Positions 1-10,505 are shown, numbered from the stretch's first letter. The stretch is 64,000 nt of DNA from Spiroplasma endosymbiont of Poecilobothrus nobilitatus (GCF_964030655.1 NZ_OZ034915.1:1116001-1180000), one strand, 5' to 3'. Made by a program: numbers and translations. Notes: a model not told the origin generated them from the letters alone.

Positions 1-238
1 AAGTTGTTTTATAAAATCAAAGTTTAAAATAACCATTTTTATCATCAAAGATAATTTTTGAATTTTCTAAGCGTTTATAAAACCGCTTTTGTTTTTTATC
101 TTTTGTCCGATTTAATAAATCTTTGTGTTTTTCACAAGTTCATAAAATTTTATTTGATAAAAATTCTTCGGTAATGAGTGATATTAATTTATAACAATCA
201 TTAACATCACATATTGTTTGTTGCTTATTAATTTCTAT
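1..238 (-). CDS. Partial hypothetical protein, probable plectrovirus-type gene; start codon appears to be ATA
   Basis: The minus strand is open from 238 to the window edge with one UGA-Trp near the middle and another near the edge. The product is small, charged and Lys-rich, with two Cys about 12 residues in (CDVNDC) and a later CEKH. A good ribosome binding site (AAGGAG, 245-250) lies 6 nt upstream of an ATA codon exactly where ATG would be expected, and there is no in-frame ATG, GTG or TTG nearby. I infer an ATG-to-ATA mutation or a non-standard start. I do not recognise the family. The nested inverted repeat just upstream and the style of the gene suggest a Spiroplasma plectrovirus remnant, but that is inference. 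Confidence 0.4.
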
Positions 239-292
239 TACTTACTCCTTTCTTTTATTAAGTTTTTTTATTAACAAATTAATTAACTGAAA

Positions 293-449
293 CAGAGAAA
301 GGACAACACCTTAAAATTGGAGAAAAACAGGTACACTTTGTAAAGATTTCTAAGATATTTAATAAATTTGCAAACAACTTAAAGAGGGTATCAAAAAGTT
401 GTTATAAAAAGTTTCTATTTTAAGAATTTAAGATGCTGTCCTTTCTCTG
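293..449. repeat. Nested inverted repeat (13-bp outer arms, 8-bp inner hairpin)
   Basis: The outer arms are CAGAGAAAGGACA at 293-305 and its exact complement at 437-449. Near the centre is a second hairpin, AACAACTT at 373-380 with AAGTTGTT at 396-403. No gene lies inside. The architecture could fit a single-stranded phage origin or packaging hairpin, or a scar of an excised element; the sequence does not decide between these. Confidence 0.55.
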
Positions 450-477
450 AAACAATAAATAATTTGGTTTTATAAAT

Positions 478-515
478 AAAAAAACAACCTTTTTATTTAA
501 CAAGAGTTGTTTTTT
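478..515. terminator. Hairpin flanked by A and T runs, terminator-like
   Basis: Arms AAAAACAAC (480-488) and GTTGTTTTT (506-514) enclose an AT-rich loop, with U-runs in both reading directions. It separates the phage-like leader from the truncated IS. Confidence 0.5.
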
Positions 516-537
516 GCCGCTTCATCGTACATGATAC

Positions 538-1325
538 ATTGTGTTAAAAATGGTCATAATCCTGGAGGAAAACAAAAATATTTATGCAAAAAATTTCGTG
601 CTAGTTTTGATGCTTTTCGTGATCATTTTACGTATTGAAGTCATTTAAATTATGAACAGTGAAATTTATTGATTCAAATTTCATTATTAGGCCAATCTAG
701 TAAAATGATTTCCCGCTTTATTAAAACATCACCGAAAAACGCTTGATATAATCGCCAAAAAATAATGAAATCAAAACAATTAGAAAACACCAAATTAAAA
801 TTTAAAACGTTAAATGGCCAAATTAAAATCGATGAAACATTTATTAAAGAAATCCACAAAGGTAATTTTAAAGATAAATTTGATAAAAGAAAAATTCATC
901 TTGATTCATTTTCAACCAACACTAAATGTTGTATTCAAATGGCTGTTGATAGCAATAATAATATTTATGTTAAATCAACCAACACAAAACGATTACAAAA
1001 ACAGTGAATTATTGAAAATATTAATAAACAATTAATCAAAGAAAATTCAATTATTATTTCTGACATGCAACCATTATATTTATTAGTAGCAAAACAAACA
1101 AATTCTATTTTATTAGCAACTAAAAATAGTACAAATCCTGATGCTAGTTATCGGAAGTTAAATAAAATTAGTAAATTACAATCAAATCTTAAATAATCCT
1201 TAATTCATTATCATGGCTTAGGTTTCACGAACATTCAAAATTATTTAAATCTCCGAAAATGAAAATACCAGCATAAAGGTTTAACGCCAAACCAACAATC
1301 ATCGGTATTATATTTTAACGTATAA
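538..1325 (+). pseudogene. IS1595-like transposase remnant
   Basis: It lacks the N-terminus. The last zinc-ribbon Cys is Phe, a GAA codon is TAA at 1194-1196, and a conserved UGA-Trp is CGA at about 1253. It cannot make a full transposase. Confidence 0.85.
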
Positions 1326-1425
1326 AAAAGTTAAATAACAATATTAAAAGTTTATATAATTTTCTTTTAAAGTTATCATATTGATGATTTTTTTTATTTC
1401 ATCAAGAGTTTTCTACAAAATTAAA
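538..1425 (+). mobile_element. IS1595-like element, copy 1, 5'-truncated
   Basis: Sequence matches the full copies from within the zinc-ribbon codons to the right terminus, which ends with the shared motif ATCAAGAGTTTTCTAC followed by AAAATTAAA. The left end and the first roughly 50 codons are missing, so no target duplication can be read. The truncated edge abuts unrelated sequence at 538. Confidence 0.85.
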
Positions 1426-1469
1426 AAAATTTCTTGCAGTTTTTTCCAACAATGTTAAGATAATATTGT

Positions 1470-1555
1470 AATTGACAGAGGTAGCTTATAAAACATAAGT
1501 TTGAGAAATACTCTTAGAACCTGATCTAGTTAACGCTAGCGTAGGGAGTTCAAAT
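1470..1555 (+). promoter_or_regulatory. TPP (thiamine pyrophosphate) riboswitch
   Basis: The conserved thi-box core is readable: TTGAGA near 1501, then CCTGATCTAG, a short spacer, and CTAGCGTAGGGAG ending at 1548. The CTAG/CTAG pairing of the lower helix is intact. It sits about 90 nt before the start of a ThiT-like transporter gene, the expected target of this riboswitch class. Known biology: TPP binding represses downstream thiamine genes. I could not tell whether control is at transcription or at translation. Confidence 0.88.
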
Positions 1556-1644
1556 TCGTTATTTATTTAATTTAATAAATTTAATTTGATGCTCACTTTC
1601 ACAGAAGTTAATTACAAAATTATTTGTGTAAGGAGATTTTTTAT

Positions 1645-2670
1645 ATGGTTACAATCCCATCTTTTAAGGTTAAGTTAAACCAACAAAACATTATTTTATG
1701 ATACAATAAAGAAACTATTTTTATTGTCATAAGTTTATACCTTGGTATTTTAATAACGCTTAGTATTTTACCACTATCAAGATTAAGTAAATTATTTCAT
1801 TTAAATAATGACCAATATTTTAAAAATATATGAGTTTTTTGTTTAACGATTTGTGGACTTGGTTTAATATTTAGTATCATATCTGCAATAAGTGTTTGAT
1901 TAACAAATTATGAAGAATATATTAATTGTAAGTTTCAGTTTATTATTTTAAATATTATTAGTTTGAATTTTCTTAATTTAATTAGTAATATTATTATTTA
2001 TAGTTATGAAATAAAGGTTAGTGATTTATTATTTACTAATACTACGAAACGAAAACGATTTTTAATTAATTTAGGAATTTGAAAATGAAAAACATTTGAT
2101 ATTGTTATTATTGCGGTGTTTGCAGCAGTAACCTTAGTTTTAGCATATTTAGAAACATTATTGCCTAACTTACCATATGGTGGTGGCATTGGTTTAAAAT
2201 ATCTTCCACTTATCGTTATTGCTTTTTTACATTCAGCAATCGCTGGTTTTATAACTGGGAGTATTAGTGCACTGATGTCATTGCTATTTATTGCTTCAAA
2301 TTTTATTGTTTCACCATGATCATATTTATTAGATTATTTTGTTCCAATGATTATTCCAACAATTACGGGTTTTATGCGTTTTAAAGTTAATAATGACAAA
2401 AAATATATTACTTATGTTAATTATATTATTATTTGTTTTAGTATTATTACTCTTATTTACTTCTCACAAGTATTAGTTGGTGTTTTAATTTGAACAACTT
2501 TATTCCCTGATTCAGTTTGACCAGGTTATAGTAATTGATTATATGCCATTGTTTATAACTTTATTCATAGTTTTCTTTTTACATATCCAATTATCCAAAT
2601 TGTCGTTCCTTTTATTTTGCGTAGTTTAGCTCCCATTTTTTGACAACGTTATTTAAAATATGATAATTAA
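1645..2670 (+). CDS. thiT: ThiT-like ECF transporter S component, probable thiamine uptake
   Basis: A 341-aa very hydrophobic membrane protein. The C-terminal half (from about residue 150) resembles ThiT/ECF substrate-binding subunits: a start helix with VTLVLAYLETLLP, a glycine-rich PYGGGIGLKYLPL segment, a GFITGSISALMSLLF segment and a PWSYLLDYFVPM segment. The N-terminal 150 residues add about four membrane segments that typical ThiT lacks. Translation start is set by AAGGAG about 10 nt upstream of ATG. The TPP riboswitch in its leader strongly supports thiamine or a precursor as substrate. It would work with a shared ECF energising module not seen in this window. Several Trp are encoded by UGA. 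Substrate assignment is inference from family and riboswitch. Confidence 0.8.
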
Positions 2671-2706
2671 AAAAGATAACAATAAAAAAATTCAATTATC
2701 ATTTTT
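2671..2706. terminator. Bidirectional terminator between thiT and tkt
   Basis: AAAAAGATAA and TTATCATTTTT form an AT-rich stem between the convergent stops of thiT and tkt, with U-runs on both strands. Confidence 0.6.
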
Positions 2707-4669
2707 ATGATGATTGCATTTTTTTATTAATAGCATTAACAATGTTTTCTACATTAAAACCAAAATATTCTAAAACATCTTGAAATGGTCCTGATTGACC
2801 AAAGGTGTTAATTCCAAAATTTAAACCATTATTTGAAGTATAATGTTTTCAACCAAAGGTTGCTCCTAATTCGATTGACGCAATTAAAGCTGTTGGTTCT
2901 AACAATTTTTGTTTATAGGCATCATCTTGCTGCTCAAATAATTCTCAACAAGGCATTGATACTACTTTTACTTTAATTTTTTTATCATGTTCTAATTTGT
3001 TTGCAACAGCAATTGCTATGCTGACTTCACTACCAGTTGCTAACAATACAACATGATTATTATCTTCTTTTCCATAAACTTGATAAGCTCCTTTTTTCAC
3101 CGCCTCAACATTTGAATGTTCTAATTCTGGTAAATCTTGTCGCGTAATTAAAATAACACTTGGAGTATGTTTTGACTGTAAAGCGATATAATAAGCTCCT
3201 AATGTTTCATTAAAATCAGCTGGACGAAAAACATTTAAGTTTGGCTGACTACGTAACATTGCTAATTGTTCAATTGGTTGGTGTGTTGGACCATCTTCAC
3301 CAACAGCAATTGAATCATGCGATAAAATATAAATAGCTTGAATTTCCATTAATGAACTTAATCGAATAGCTGGCTTCATATAATCAGCAAAAACAAAGAA
3401 ACCACTCGCAAAAGGAATTAATCCACGGTGTAAACAAATTCCATTATTAATGGCTGCCATTGCAAATTCTCGAACCCCATAAGTTAAATTACGACCTAAT
3501 CGATTTTCAGGACTATAAACACCATCAGCTCCTTTTGCTTTTGTACTACCACTTAAATCAGCACTACCGCCAATTAAAGTTGGAATAATATTAGAAAGAC
3601 GATCAAGGATTGCCCCGCTACTAATTCGTGTTGCTTGTGGCTTAATTGGTTTTAAATCACGAAAATCTTGTGGATTAAAATTAAAATTACCATAAACTGC
3701 ATCATCAAGTTCTTTTGCTAAAGTAGAATTTTCTTTGCAAAGACCTTGATACATTTCTAATCATTCCTGATATTTTTTAATTCCTCGTTGTTTAACATTG
3801 ATTTTAAAATCCTTATAAACTTCACTAGGAACTTCAAATGGTTTATAATCTCATTTTAAAATTTTACGAACTGTTTCAATATCGCTTCCTAACGGCGCGC
3901 CATGTACTGCTGGTGTTCCTTGTTTCGTTGCCCCATCACCAATTATTGTTTTTACTTCGATTAATGTTGGTTTATCACTTTTTTTTGCTTTTATAATAGC
4001 TTGATCAATTGCTTCAATATCATTACCATCTTTGACAAAAAGATAATTTCAATTTGCCGCTTTAAAACGATCAGCAATGTTTTCACTTTGTGCAACATTA
4101 ACCATATTATCTAATTGCACATCATTTGAATCAAATAATACAATTAATTTATTTAGTTTTCAATGTCCTGCTAAAGATATTGCTTCTTGTGTAACTCCTT
4201 CTTGTAAATCACCATCACCACATAAAACATAAGTATAATGATCATACAGAGAATATTTATTGGTATTGTATCTTGCTGCTAAATGAGTTTCTGCCAATGC
4301 TAAACCAACTGCTGCTGCAAGTCCTTGGCCAAGAGGACCCGTTGTAACATCCACTCCTGGCGTTAAATGTGATTCCGGATGACCAGGCGTAATTGAATCA
4401 ACTTGACGAAAATTTCGTAAATCATCAATATTAAAATCAAATCCTGATAAATGCAATAACGAATATAATAAAGCACTACCATGTCCTGCTGCTAAAACAA
4501 AACGATCACGATTTGTTCATTTATCCACTTGTGGGTTAACAACTAAGTGTCTTGTGAATAAAGTATATGCCATTGGCGCAGCACCAAGAACAATTCCTGG
4601 ATGGCCTGAATTTGCTTTATTAATTGCTTCAATTCCCAACATTTTGATTGTATCAATTGATTTTTTCAT
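2705..4669 (-). CDS. tkt: Transketolase
   Basis: A 654-aa protein, normal transketolase length. It transfers two-carbon ketol units between sugar phosphates in the cytoplasmic non-oxidative pentose phosphate pathway, using thiamine diphosphate. Visible motifs include the N-terminal [19 protein letters not shown] segment, the ThDP motif beginning GDGDLQEG, and the pyrimidine-domain motif [19 protein letters not shown]. The start at 4669 is chosen because AAAGGAG lies upstream; an earlier in-frame ATG has no such site. The gene is interrupted only by UGA codons, read as Trp. It stands alone, convergent with the TPP-regulated transporter, so cofactor uptake and a ThDP enzyme are neighbours. Confidence 0.95.
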
Positions 4670-4756
4670 TTTATTTATCTCCTTTTTATACACTAATGAA
4701 TTAATACTCATAATATCATTGTACAATGAATTAAAAGAAAGAACTTAATAATTTGT

Positions 4757-4795
4757 TTTAATTTTGTAGAAAACTCTTGATGAAATAAAAAAAAT
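4757..4795 (-). repeat. 39-bp right-end scrap of an IS1595-like element (copy 2)
   Basis: TTTAATTTTGTAGAAAACTC followed by TTGATGAAATAAAAAAAAT matches the transposase-distal terminus of the IS1595-like copies. The rest is gone, replaced at 4797 by an IS3-type element. Confidence 0.75.
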
Positions 4796-4796
4796 A

Positions 4797-6017
4797 TGGA
4801 ATGGCAACACTTTTTAGGACACTTTTTATATAGACATTTGTTTTCTAAAAGTAACTGGAGATAAATAATTTAAACTGCCATGAATTCGAATATTGTTATA
4901 TCAATGCACAAAATCAAAAAGTTCGTATTTTAATTGTGTTAAATTTTTAAATTTTTTACCCTTAATAAATTCATTTTTAAAAGTTTTGTAAGTTGTTTCA
5001 GCCACAGCATTATCATAAGGGCAGCCTTTATTGCTTAATGATCTTTTAATATTAAAAGTTATTAAAATTTCATCAATGATTTTATTTTTAAACTCATTAC
5101 CACGATCAGTATGAAATAGAGTTATTTGATTTAATGGTCGTGTTATTTTATGAAAAGCTTGTTGGACCAGTTCGGCTGTTTTATTCGGCCCATCACTATA
5201 ACCAATTATTTCACGATTAAACAAGTCAATTAATAAACAAATATAATGTCATTTAGCACCAACTTGAACATATGTTAAATCACTAACAATAACTTCATTA
5301 GGTTTTTTGTTGTTAAATTGACGATTTAAAATATTATTAATTTGGTCATTATTGACTGTTGTTTTATGATTGTGATATTTTAATTTGGTGTATTTAGAAA
5401 CCAAATTATTTTTGATCATAAATAATCTGATTTTTCGCCGCGATAAGATGATATCTTTTCTGTTTAAAATAACTTTAATTTTGCGAGCCCCATAAATTTT
5501 GCGACTTTTATTAAAGGCACTGATAATTTCTTGTTCATAATTATTAACTTGCTTGTTAATACATTTATTAGTTTGATAATAATACGTTGATTTTGATAAA
5601 CCCAAAATCTTACATATTTTTCTTACTGAATATTTTGTTTTGTTGTTATTAATTATTGTTATTTTTTGGCCATTATCAGTGCGGCTTGCTTTAAAATGTC
5701 ATTTTCCATTTTCAAGTCTTTAAGTTCTTTTCGTAAAGTTATTATTTCATTTTCTTCTAGTGTGCGATTGTCTTTTGCTTTAAATGAACCAGAATTATTA
5801 TAATTTTTAACTCAACTATAAATAGTTGGTTTTGGCAAATTATATTCTTGCCCTAGATTAATAACACTTTTACCATTTTTATATAGCATGACAATTTGTT
5901 TTTTAAATTCTTCAGAGTATGAAGTTTTATTTCCCATTTTATATTCCTTCTTTCTTAATAATTTTATCTAATTTTGAAGTCTATATAATTATGGTCCTAA
6001 TAATTGTAGCCTATCCA
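4797..6017 (-). mobile_element. IS3/IS150-type element, copy A (intact)
   Basis: Imperfect terminal inverted repeats of about 39 bp: TGGAATGGCAACAC at the orfB end and TGGATAGGCTACA at the orfA end. Length 1221 bp. It lies in a mosaic of other IS ends, so a clean target duplication is not visible. This is the only copy of this element in the window with both reading frames open. Confidence 0.9.
4826..5937 (-). CDS. IS3-family transposase OrfAB (frameshift fusion), copy A
   Basis: OrfA alone (5937 to 5659) is 92 aa: a helix-turn-helix protein ([14 protein letters not shown], then PTIYSWVKNY) with a C-terminal leucine-zipper-like segment. It ends in an A6 run followed by TAA. A -1 slip there joins it to OrfB for a product of about 370 aa. 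OrfB carries the DDE catalytic domain: Asp in SDLTYV, Asp in HTDRGNEF and Glu in NAVAETTYK, the usual IS150-subgroup motifs. UGA-Trp occurs in KWHYIC. A RBS (AAGAAGGAAT) precedes the ATG. The programmed frameshift is inferred from family behaviour and from frame geometry. Confidence 0.9.
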
Positions 6018-6123
6018 TTTTAATTTTGAAGTCTATATAATTATGGTCCTAATAATTATATCCTATTCAACTTAGAAAACAAATGTCTATATAAAAAGTG
6101 TCCTAAAAAGTGTTGCCATTCCA
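6018..6123 (-). repeat. Two orphan IS3-type ends in tandem
   Basis: Next to copy A are a left-end fragment (about 6021-6069, ending CCTATTCA) and a right-end fragment (about 6071-6123, ending GCCATTCCA), with no transposase between them. Both point the same way, so this is a junction of two broken copies or an internally deleted derivative. Confidence 0.7.
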
Positions 6124-6263
6124 ATAAAATATATAATTCACATGAAGAATATATACAAGATGTTATAAAATGAAATACATGATATTCAAATCGTAAAGAA
6201 AAAGATATAATTAAAAAATAGTAAATACTTTTTATTAGTACTTACTAAAATGGGTGCACTCTA
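6124..6263 (+). pseudogene. C-terminal remnant of a third IS3-type transposase
   Basis: The plus strand encodes the tail NKIYNSHEEYIQDVIKWN, then TWYSNRKEKDIIKK and a stop, followed by a terminus ending GGTGCACTCTA. The same tail and terminus recur at 44783-44922, where the HSDHG motif upstream shows it is an IS3-family integrase core. Confidence 0.75.
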
Positions 6264-6416
6264 GTATCTTGAATGGTTAAATATTTATTTAAAAGTTGTG
6301 ATAACGTCCTCTAATTTTTTAAAAAAGTAAGTTAAAAAAGAAAAGATTTTTTTAAACCCTGCAATAAAAAGCAATAATCTGATAAATACCATAAAGCAAA
6401 GGATGTGATAATAAAA

Positions 6417-7640
6417 ATGACAAATAAATTACGAAATTGAAAAATAATAATGATTACTCAGGGAATCTTGATGGGTGCACTATTTTCATTTATTCCGTTT
6501 ACAATTTTTGATAAATTTGGTTTAACAAAAATTTGATTCTTCTTATTAGTTCCAACTGCAATATTCTTTTTTACCCCACTATGGGCTAAAGTTAAAAAGA
6601 AAAAGAGTAATACTTTTATACTTCAAATTAATAGTTTTTTTCTTTTTATTTTTCTTTCGTTATTAATGACTGTTAATTTTTTTGATAATAATTTAATTAT
6701 TTTTTTTTATCCCTTACTGCTTTTTTGTACAGGAATGTTTGTTGCTGGAATGGTTCCTTTTTCAATGGAAATTATCCGTAGTTATACTCGTGAACATCAG
6801 TTAAAAACAAACCCTAGTCTTTATTTTATTTTAGGAAGTGTTGTTACAATTATAATTCCTTTTTTAATACAATACTTTTTAACAGAATTAACAGCTAAAA
6901 TTTCCTTACAAGGATACTTTAGTCTATTGGCATTAAGTAACTTTAGTTTAATTTTTTTAAACCATGATATCCAAACAGAAGAAATTACTTTTAAAATTAA
7001 TCCCAATAGTTGAAAAGTACTTCAAAAAAATAAACAATTTTGAAGTTATTTATATTCATCAAGTTTTTTATACAGTATTAATGAATTATTTGGCTACATT
7101 CTTCCTATTTTAATTTTTAATAACACCGCAATTATGATTATAGTGATAGGTAGTTTATATGTTATTCGAAAAATAATTTATTTATTTGGATATTTACTAA
7201 AAATAAACAATAATAATATTAAGCACCAAATTATTTGTAATACAATTATTGCTATAATTGCCATCGCATTATTATTAGGATTAACAATTGCCTTCTTCCC
7301 CTTTCAAACCAAATTATCGCATATTTTATATTTAACAATTGGTTTAGGTGGAAGTCAAATCTTAATGGGATGTTGTCTTGGACATTTAAGTCGTATTCAA
7401 AAAATAAATATAATTAATTTAGTTGGAACTGAGCATTTAACCTTAGGTCTAATGATTGAACATGTCTTCGGTCATGCTATCTTTAGCTTATTGTTAGGTA
7501 TTATTATTATTCCAGTAATAATTACTTTTTATACAAATATATTAACTTATATAATTATTTATAGTATTATCATTGGAATGTTATTTTTAAGTTTTATTTT
7601 TATTTTTAATAAACTATCAATAAAAAGAATAGGGTCTTAG
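6417..7640 (+). CDS. MFS-like multi-pass membrane protein
   Basis: A 407-aa protein with roughly 12 predicted membrane segments and short polar loops, the size and topology of a major facilitator permease. The start is at ATG 6417 with AAAGGATG upstream; two UGA-Trp codons interrupt naive ORFs. No substrate-specific motif was recognised. It stands alone between IS debris and a truncated lipoprotein. It could also belong to another 10-12 segment transporter family. Confidence 0.6.
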
Positions 7641-7659
7641 GTTTTAATATATAAATTAT

Positions 7660-7690
7660 AAGAAAAGATCTTGTAAGATATCTTTTTAAT
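7660..7690 (+). terminator. Terminator after the MFS-like gene
   Basis: AAAAGAT, a loop, then ATCTTTTT begins about 20 nt after the stop codon. A second weaker A/T-flanked hairpin follows at about 7692-7735. Confidence 0.6.
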
Positions 7691-7812
7691 GTTAAGAAAA
7701 AAGAAATTTATTAAAAAAATACTCTTGTTTTTTCTTAAAAAAATTTATAAATAAAATAAGCAGTTGCATTATGTGAAAATTCAAGAAAGAAAGGAAAAAT
7801 AAGTATTAAAAT

Positions 7813-8001
7813 ATGAAAAAAATATTAACTATTTTAGGGATATTTGGTTCGTCAACAATAAGTACAACATCTTTAATTGCTTGTAATACATTTAATGGTA
7901 ATAAGCTTAATACTAGTAAAAATAATAAAATTATTAAAACTTTAGAAGAAAAAATTAATAATACATTATTAGATAATATTGAAGTGGATGGGTTAAGATA
8001 A
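7813..8001 (+). pseudogene. Lipoprotein truncated by an IS3-type element
   Basis: It begins MKKILTILGIFGSSTISTTS with a lipobox LIAC (Cys at about residue 24), a typical Spiroplasma lipoprotein signal. The host-derived reading ends near residue 57, where the IS terminus (TGGATGGG at 7985) starts; the last residues and the stop come from the IS. After the IS (9201 on) a short open stretch ending in TAA and then a terminator may be the original 3' end. RBS GAAAGGAAA lies upstream of the ATG. Confidence 0.75.
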
Positions 8002-8060
8002 ATTGGACAACAATAATGTAGAGTAAATATTTATAATTAAACTACAATGGAGGTGTAATT

Positions 8061-8336
8061 ATGGCAAAGAATCATTATACTGATGAATTTAAGCAACAAA
8101 TTGTTAGTCTTTACAAAATGGGTCAAACTCCCGAACAATTAGTCAATGATTATCAAATTGGTAAATCTACTGTTTGGAAATGAGCTCACCAATTTAGCAA
8201 CTCGGGATCATTTAAAGCTAAAGAAAATAGAACGCCAGAAGAAAACGAATTAATTCAATTACGTAAAAAAGTTAAACAATTAGAAATGGAAAATGACATT
8301 TTGAAGCAAGCAACACTGATAATCGGCAAAAAATAG
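8061..8336 (+). CDS. IS3-family OrfA, diverged element
   Basis: A 91-aa helix-turn-helix protein starting at an ATG with GGAGGTG upstream. It has the segment [17 protein letters not shown] and the zipper segment [17 protein letters not shown]. It ends with an A6 run and TAG, the same frameshift geometry as copy A. Both a TGG and a UGA Trp codon are used. Confidence 0.85.
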
Positions 8337-9171
8337 CAATCATTAAAAATAACAAAGCAAAATATCCAATTATTAATTTATGTAAAACATTGAAATTTGC
8401 TAGATCAACATATTACTATCAATTAAAAGCAAATAATCCCAAGAATACTCAAAACATTGATAATGCTGTTATCAGTATTTTTCTAAAAAGTCGTAAAAAT
8501 TATGGAACACGCAAAATTAAAGTTATATTATCTCATCAAAATATCATGTTATCTCGTGTAAAAATCAGCAACATAATGAAAAAATATAACTTAATTTCAA
8601 ATTATACAAAAATCAAATACAAACATTCAAATACAGCTGATGTTACATATAAATATAACAATTTGTTAAATCAAGATTTTGATAGTTATAAACTACATGA
8701 AGTTGTTGTCAGTGATTTAACCTATGTTTTTATTAGTAACAAATGATATTATGTCTGTTTCTTAGTTGATTTATTTAATCGAGAAATTATTGGTTATGAT
8801 GTTAGTTTACACAAAAATGCCAAATTAGTTGAAAGCAGCTTTAATAAACTTCAATTTTCATTAAGCAATATTAAAATATTTCACACTGATCAAGGCAGTG
8901 AATTCAATAATAATCTTATTTATATAACCTGTTAGTTAAAAATGGGATTCAAAAATCTTACAGTAAACCAGGTTGTCCTTATGACAATGCTGTTGCGGAA
9001 TCAACATACAAAATTTTTAAAACTGAATTTATTAAAAATAATAATTTTAAAAACGTTGAGCAGTTTAAATTAGAATTATTTGATTACATTAATTGGTACA
9101 ATAATATTCGAATTCATAGCAAACTAAATTATTTAACACCAGTGCAATACATAAATTATTATTCTACATAA
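8334..9171 (+). pseudogene. IS3-family OrfB, diverged element, frameshifted
   Basis: It is readable from the A6 slip site through SDLTYV and HTDQGSEF. Near 8928 a 2-nt insertion (TTTATATAACC against an expected TTTATAACC) shifts the frame to an immediate TAG. The C-terminal part resumes in another frame with [11 protein letters not shown]. The transposase is therefore probably dead. Confidence 0.8.
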
Positions 9172-9243
9172 AATTTGTCCAAAAAACCATTGCCATTCTA
9201 CTTTTGAATGATAATTATAATTATACTGAATAAAAAAAGAATA

Positions 9244-9265
9244 AAAAAAGCACCCTAGTGCCTTT
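9244..9265 (-). terminator. Terminator for the minus-strand membrane-protein gene
   Basis: On the minus strand AGGCAC, loop, GTGCTT forms a 6-bp stem (one G-U pair) followed by a long U-run, about 40 nt after the stop at 9302. Confidence 0.75.
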
Positions 9266-9301
9266 AACAACTTAATTGCTTAGTAAAATATTTAATAAAA
9301 A

Positions 9302-10501
9302 TTATTTTCTCATAAGAGATTTAATTGTTCCATCTACTGTTGATTTTAAAGTTAATTCATAAATTATAGTATCATTTTGCTGATGAGGAACAACTAATAT
9401 AATTTCATATTCAATTGTATTATCAATAATTCGATCACCAACTTGATAAATAGATTTTATTTCAAGGGAATTATTTTGTTCATTATCGGTATAATCATAA
9501 TTATTTAGATTAAATCCAACCTTTTCACGAAATGTTTGATTTTCTATTATTGTTGGATCATCAAATTTTAACGAAAAAGTATTAATTTCTTCATTATTTT
9601 GTTCTTCATCTTCAATTTTATCTTGTTCTAATTCAGTTTGAATTTTTTTTCGATCAAAAATTGCACTTAATGAAAGTTTCTTTTCATTTTTTGACTCAGA
9701 TAACATTTGTGTTGATAAAAATTGTTGCGTTGGAAAATTATTAACAAAATTTTCATCACGTTTTGGCATAATATACTCTGTCGGATTAACTAAAATATTT
9801 GGGCGTTCAATACCACTATTTGTTTGTTCTAATTCATCTTGATTAATAATTTTTGAATTTTGTTGCCGTGATGTTTGCTTTGCTTGAATAAGGTCTAAAT
9901 TTTGGCTTTGATAATTAACTGGATTATCGTTCACTTGAGTCGAATTTGGGACAACTGGTTTTGTCGTAATTATTCCAGTAATTTTTTTTAATGTCTTAAC
10001 ATCTTTATGCAATTTAATTAAATATTCTTGAATTTGATTCATATTTGTTTTTAAATCATCTAAGAGCTGCCCTTCATTATTGTATGAGGAACTTTCTGAT
10101 TTTAATGTTGGTATTTTTTGTTTTAATAAAAAAACTAAAATACTAATAAAAAAACCTAAAACACAAACTGGAATCATTATTACTAAGAAAAAATAACCAA
10201 TTTGATATAAAAGAATAACATTTGAGGCAAAAACTTCGCCAGAAGCATTTTTAATTTGCATTGTAAAAATAAAATTAAAACCATATTGTATGATAAAAAA
10301 CACGTATGGAAAATTTTGAACGCCTTTCTCAACACCAAAACGACTAGTACCAACTAATAATAATTGTTGATTATTAGAAAGAATATAATAAATTTCTTTA
10401 CCGGAAATAATAATTAGTAACAATGATAAGAATAGAAACAAAAGCATGAAAATAAAAAAGATAAGAATAAAAATTTGTGTTTTTGTTAATTTTGTTTTCA
10501 T
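9302..10501 (-). CDS. Two-TM membrane protein with coiled coil and long disordered linker
   Basis: A 399-aa protein that I do not recognise. Two hydrophobic segments (about residues 8-33 and 97-127) flank an external loop of about 60 residues. A short coiled coil (about 147-172, DDLKTNMNQIQEYLIKLHKD) and a polar Gln/Asn/Glu-rich linker follow. The C-terminal 50 residues look folded (YQVGDRIIDNTIEYEIILVV). The start is 4 nt after the pepP stop, so it is probably co-translated as the last gene of the xseA-dxs-pepP cluster. Confidence 0.7.
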   Translation of the reverse strand: MKTKLTKTQIFILIFFIFMLLFLFLSLLLIIISGKEIYYILSNNQQLLLVGTSRFGVEKGVQNFPYVFFIIQYGFNFIFTMQIKNASGEVFASNVILLYQIGYFFLVIMIPVCVLGFFISILVFLLKQKIPTLKSESSSYNNEGQLLDDLKTNMNQIQEYLIKLHKDVKTLKKITGIITTKPVVPNSTQVNDNPVNYQSQNLDLIQAKQTSRQQNSKIINQDELEQTNSGIERPNILVNPTEYIMPKRDENFVNNFPTQQFLSTQMLSESKNEKKLSLSAIFDRKKIQTELEQDKIEDEEQNNEEINTFSLKFDDPTIIENQTFREKVGFNLNNYDYTDNEQNNSLEIKSIYQVGDRIIDNTIEYEIILVVPHQQNDTIIYELTLKSTVDGTIKSLMRK

Positions 10502-10505
10502 TAGC

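Larger units (their letters stand above)
7985..9200 (+). mobile_element. Diverged IS3-type element
   Basis: The termini (TGGATGGGTTA at 7985 and TTGCCATTCTA at 9190-9200) align with those of the other IS3 element, and the internal positions are similar. OrfA and OrfB are clearly related but divergent, so this is a sister element. One copy is seen here. No convincing 3-bp target duplication was found. Confidence 0.8.

Noticed and set aside
674-859. Repeated 61-codon antisense frames and 73-codon alternative-frame ORFs within each IS1595-like copy
   Set aside because: They recur only because the IS recurs; they overlap the transposase and have no translation signals.
2945-4456. Apparent fragmentation of tkt, dxs, xseA, nfo, ispG and the helicase into several ORFs
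   Set aside because: The breaks are all UGA codons in one continuous frame; they are Trp in Spiroplasma, not pseudogene stops.
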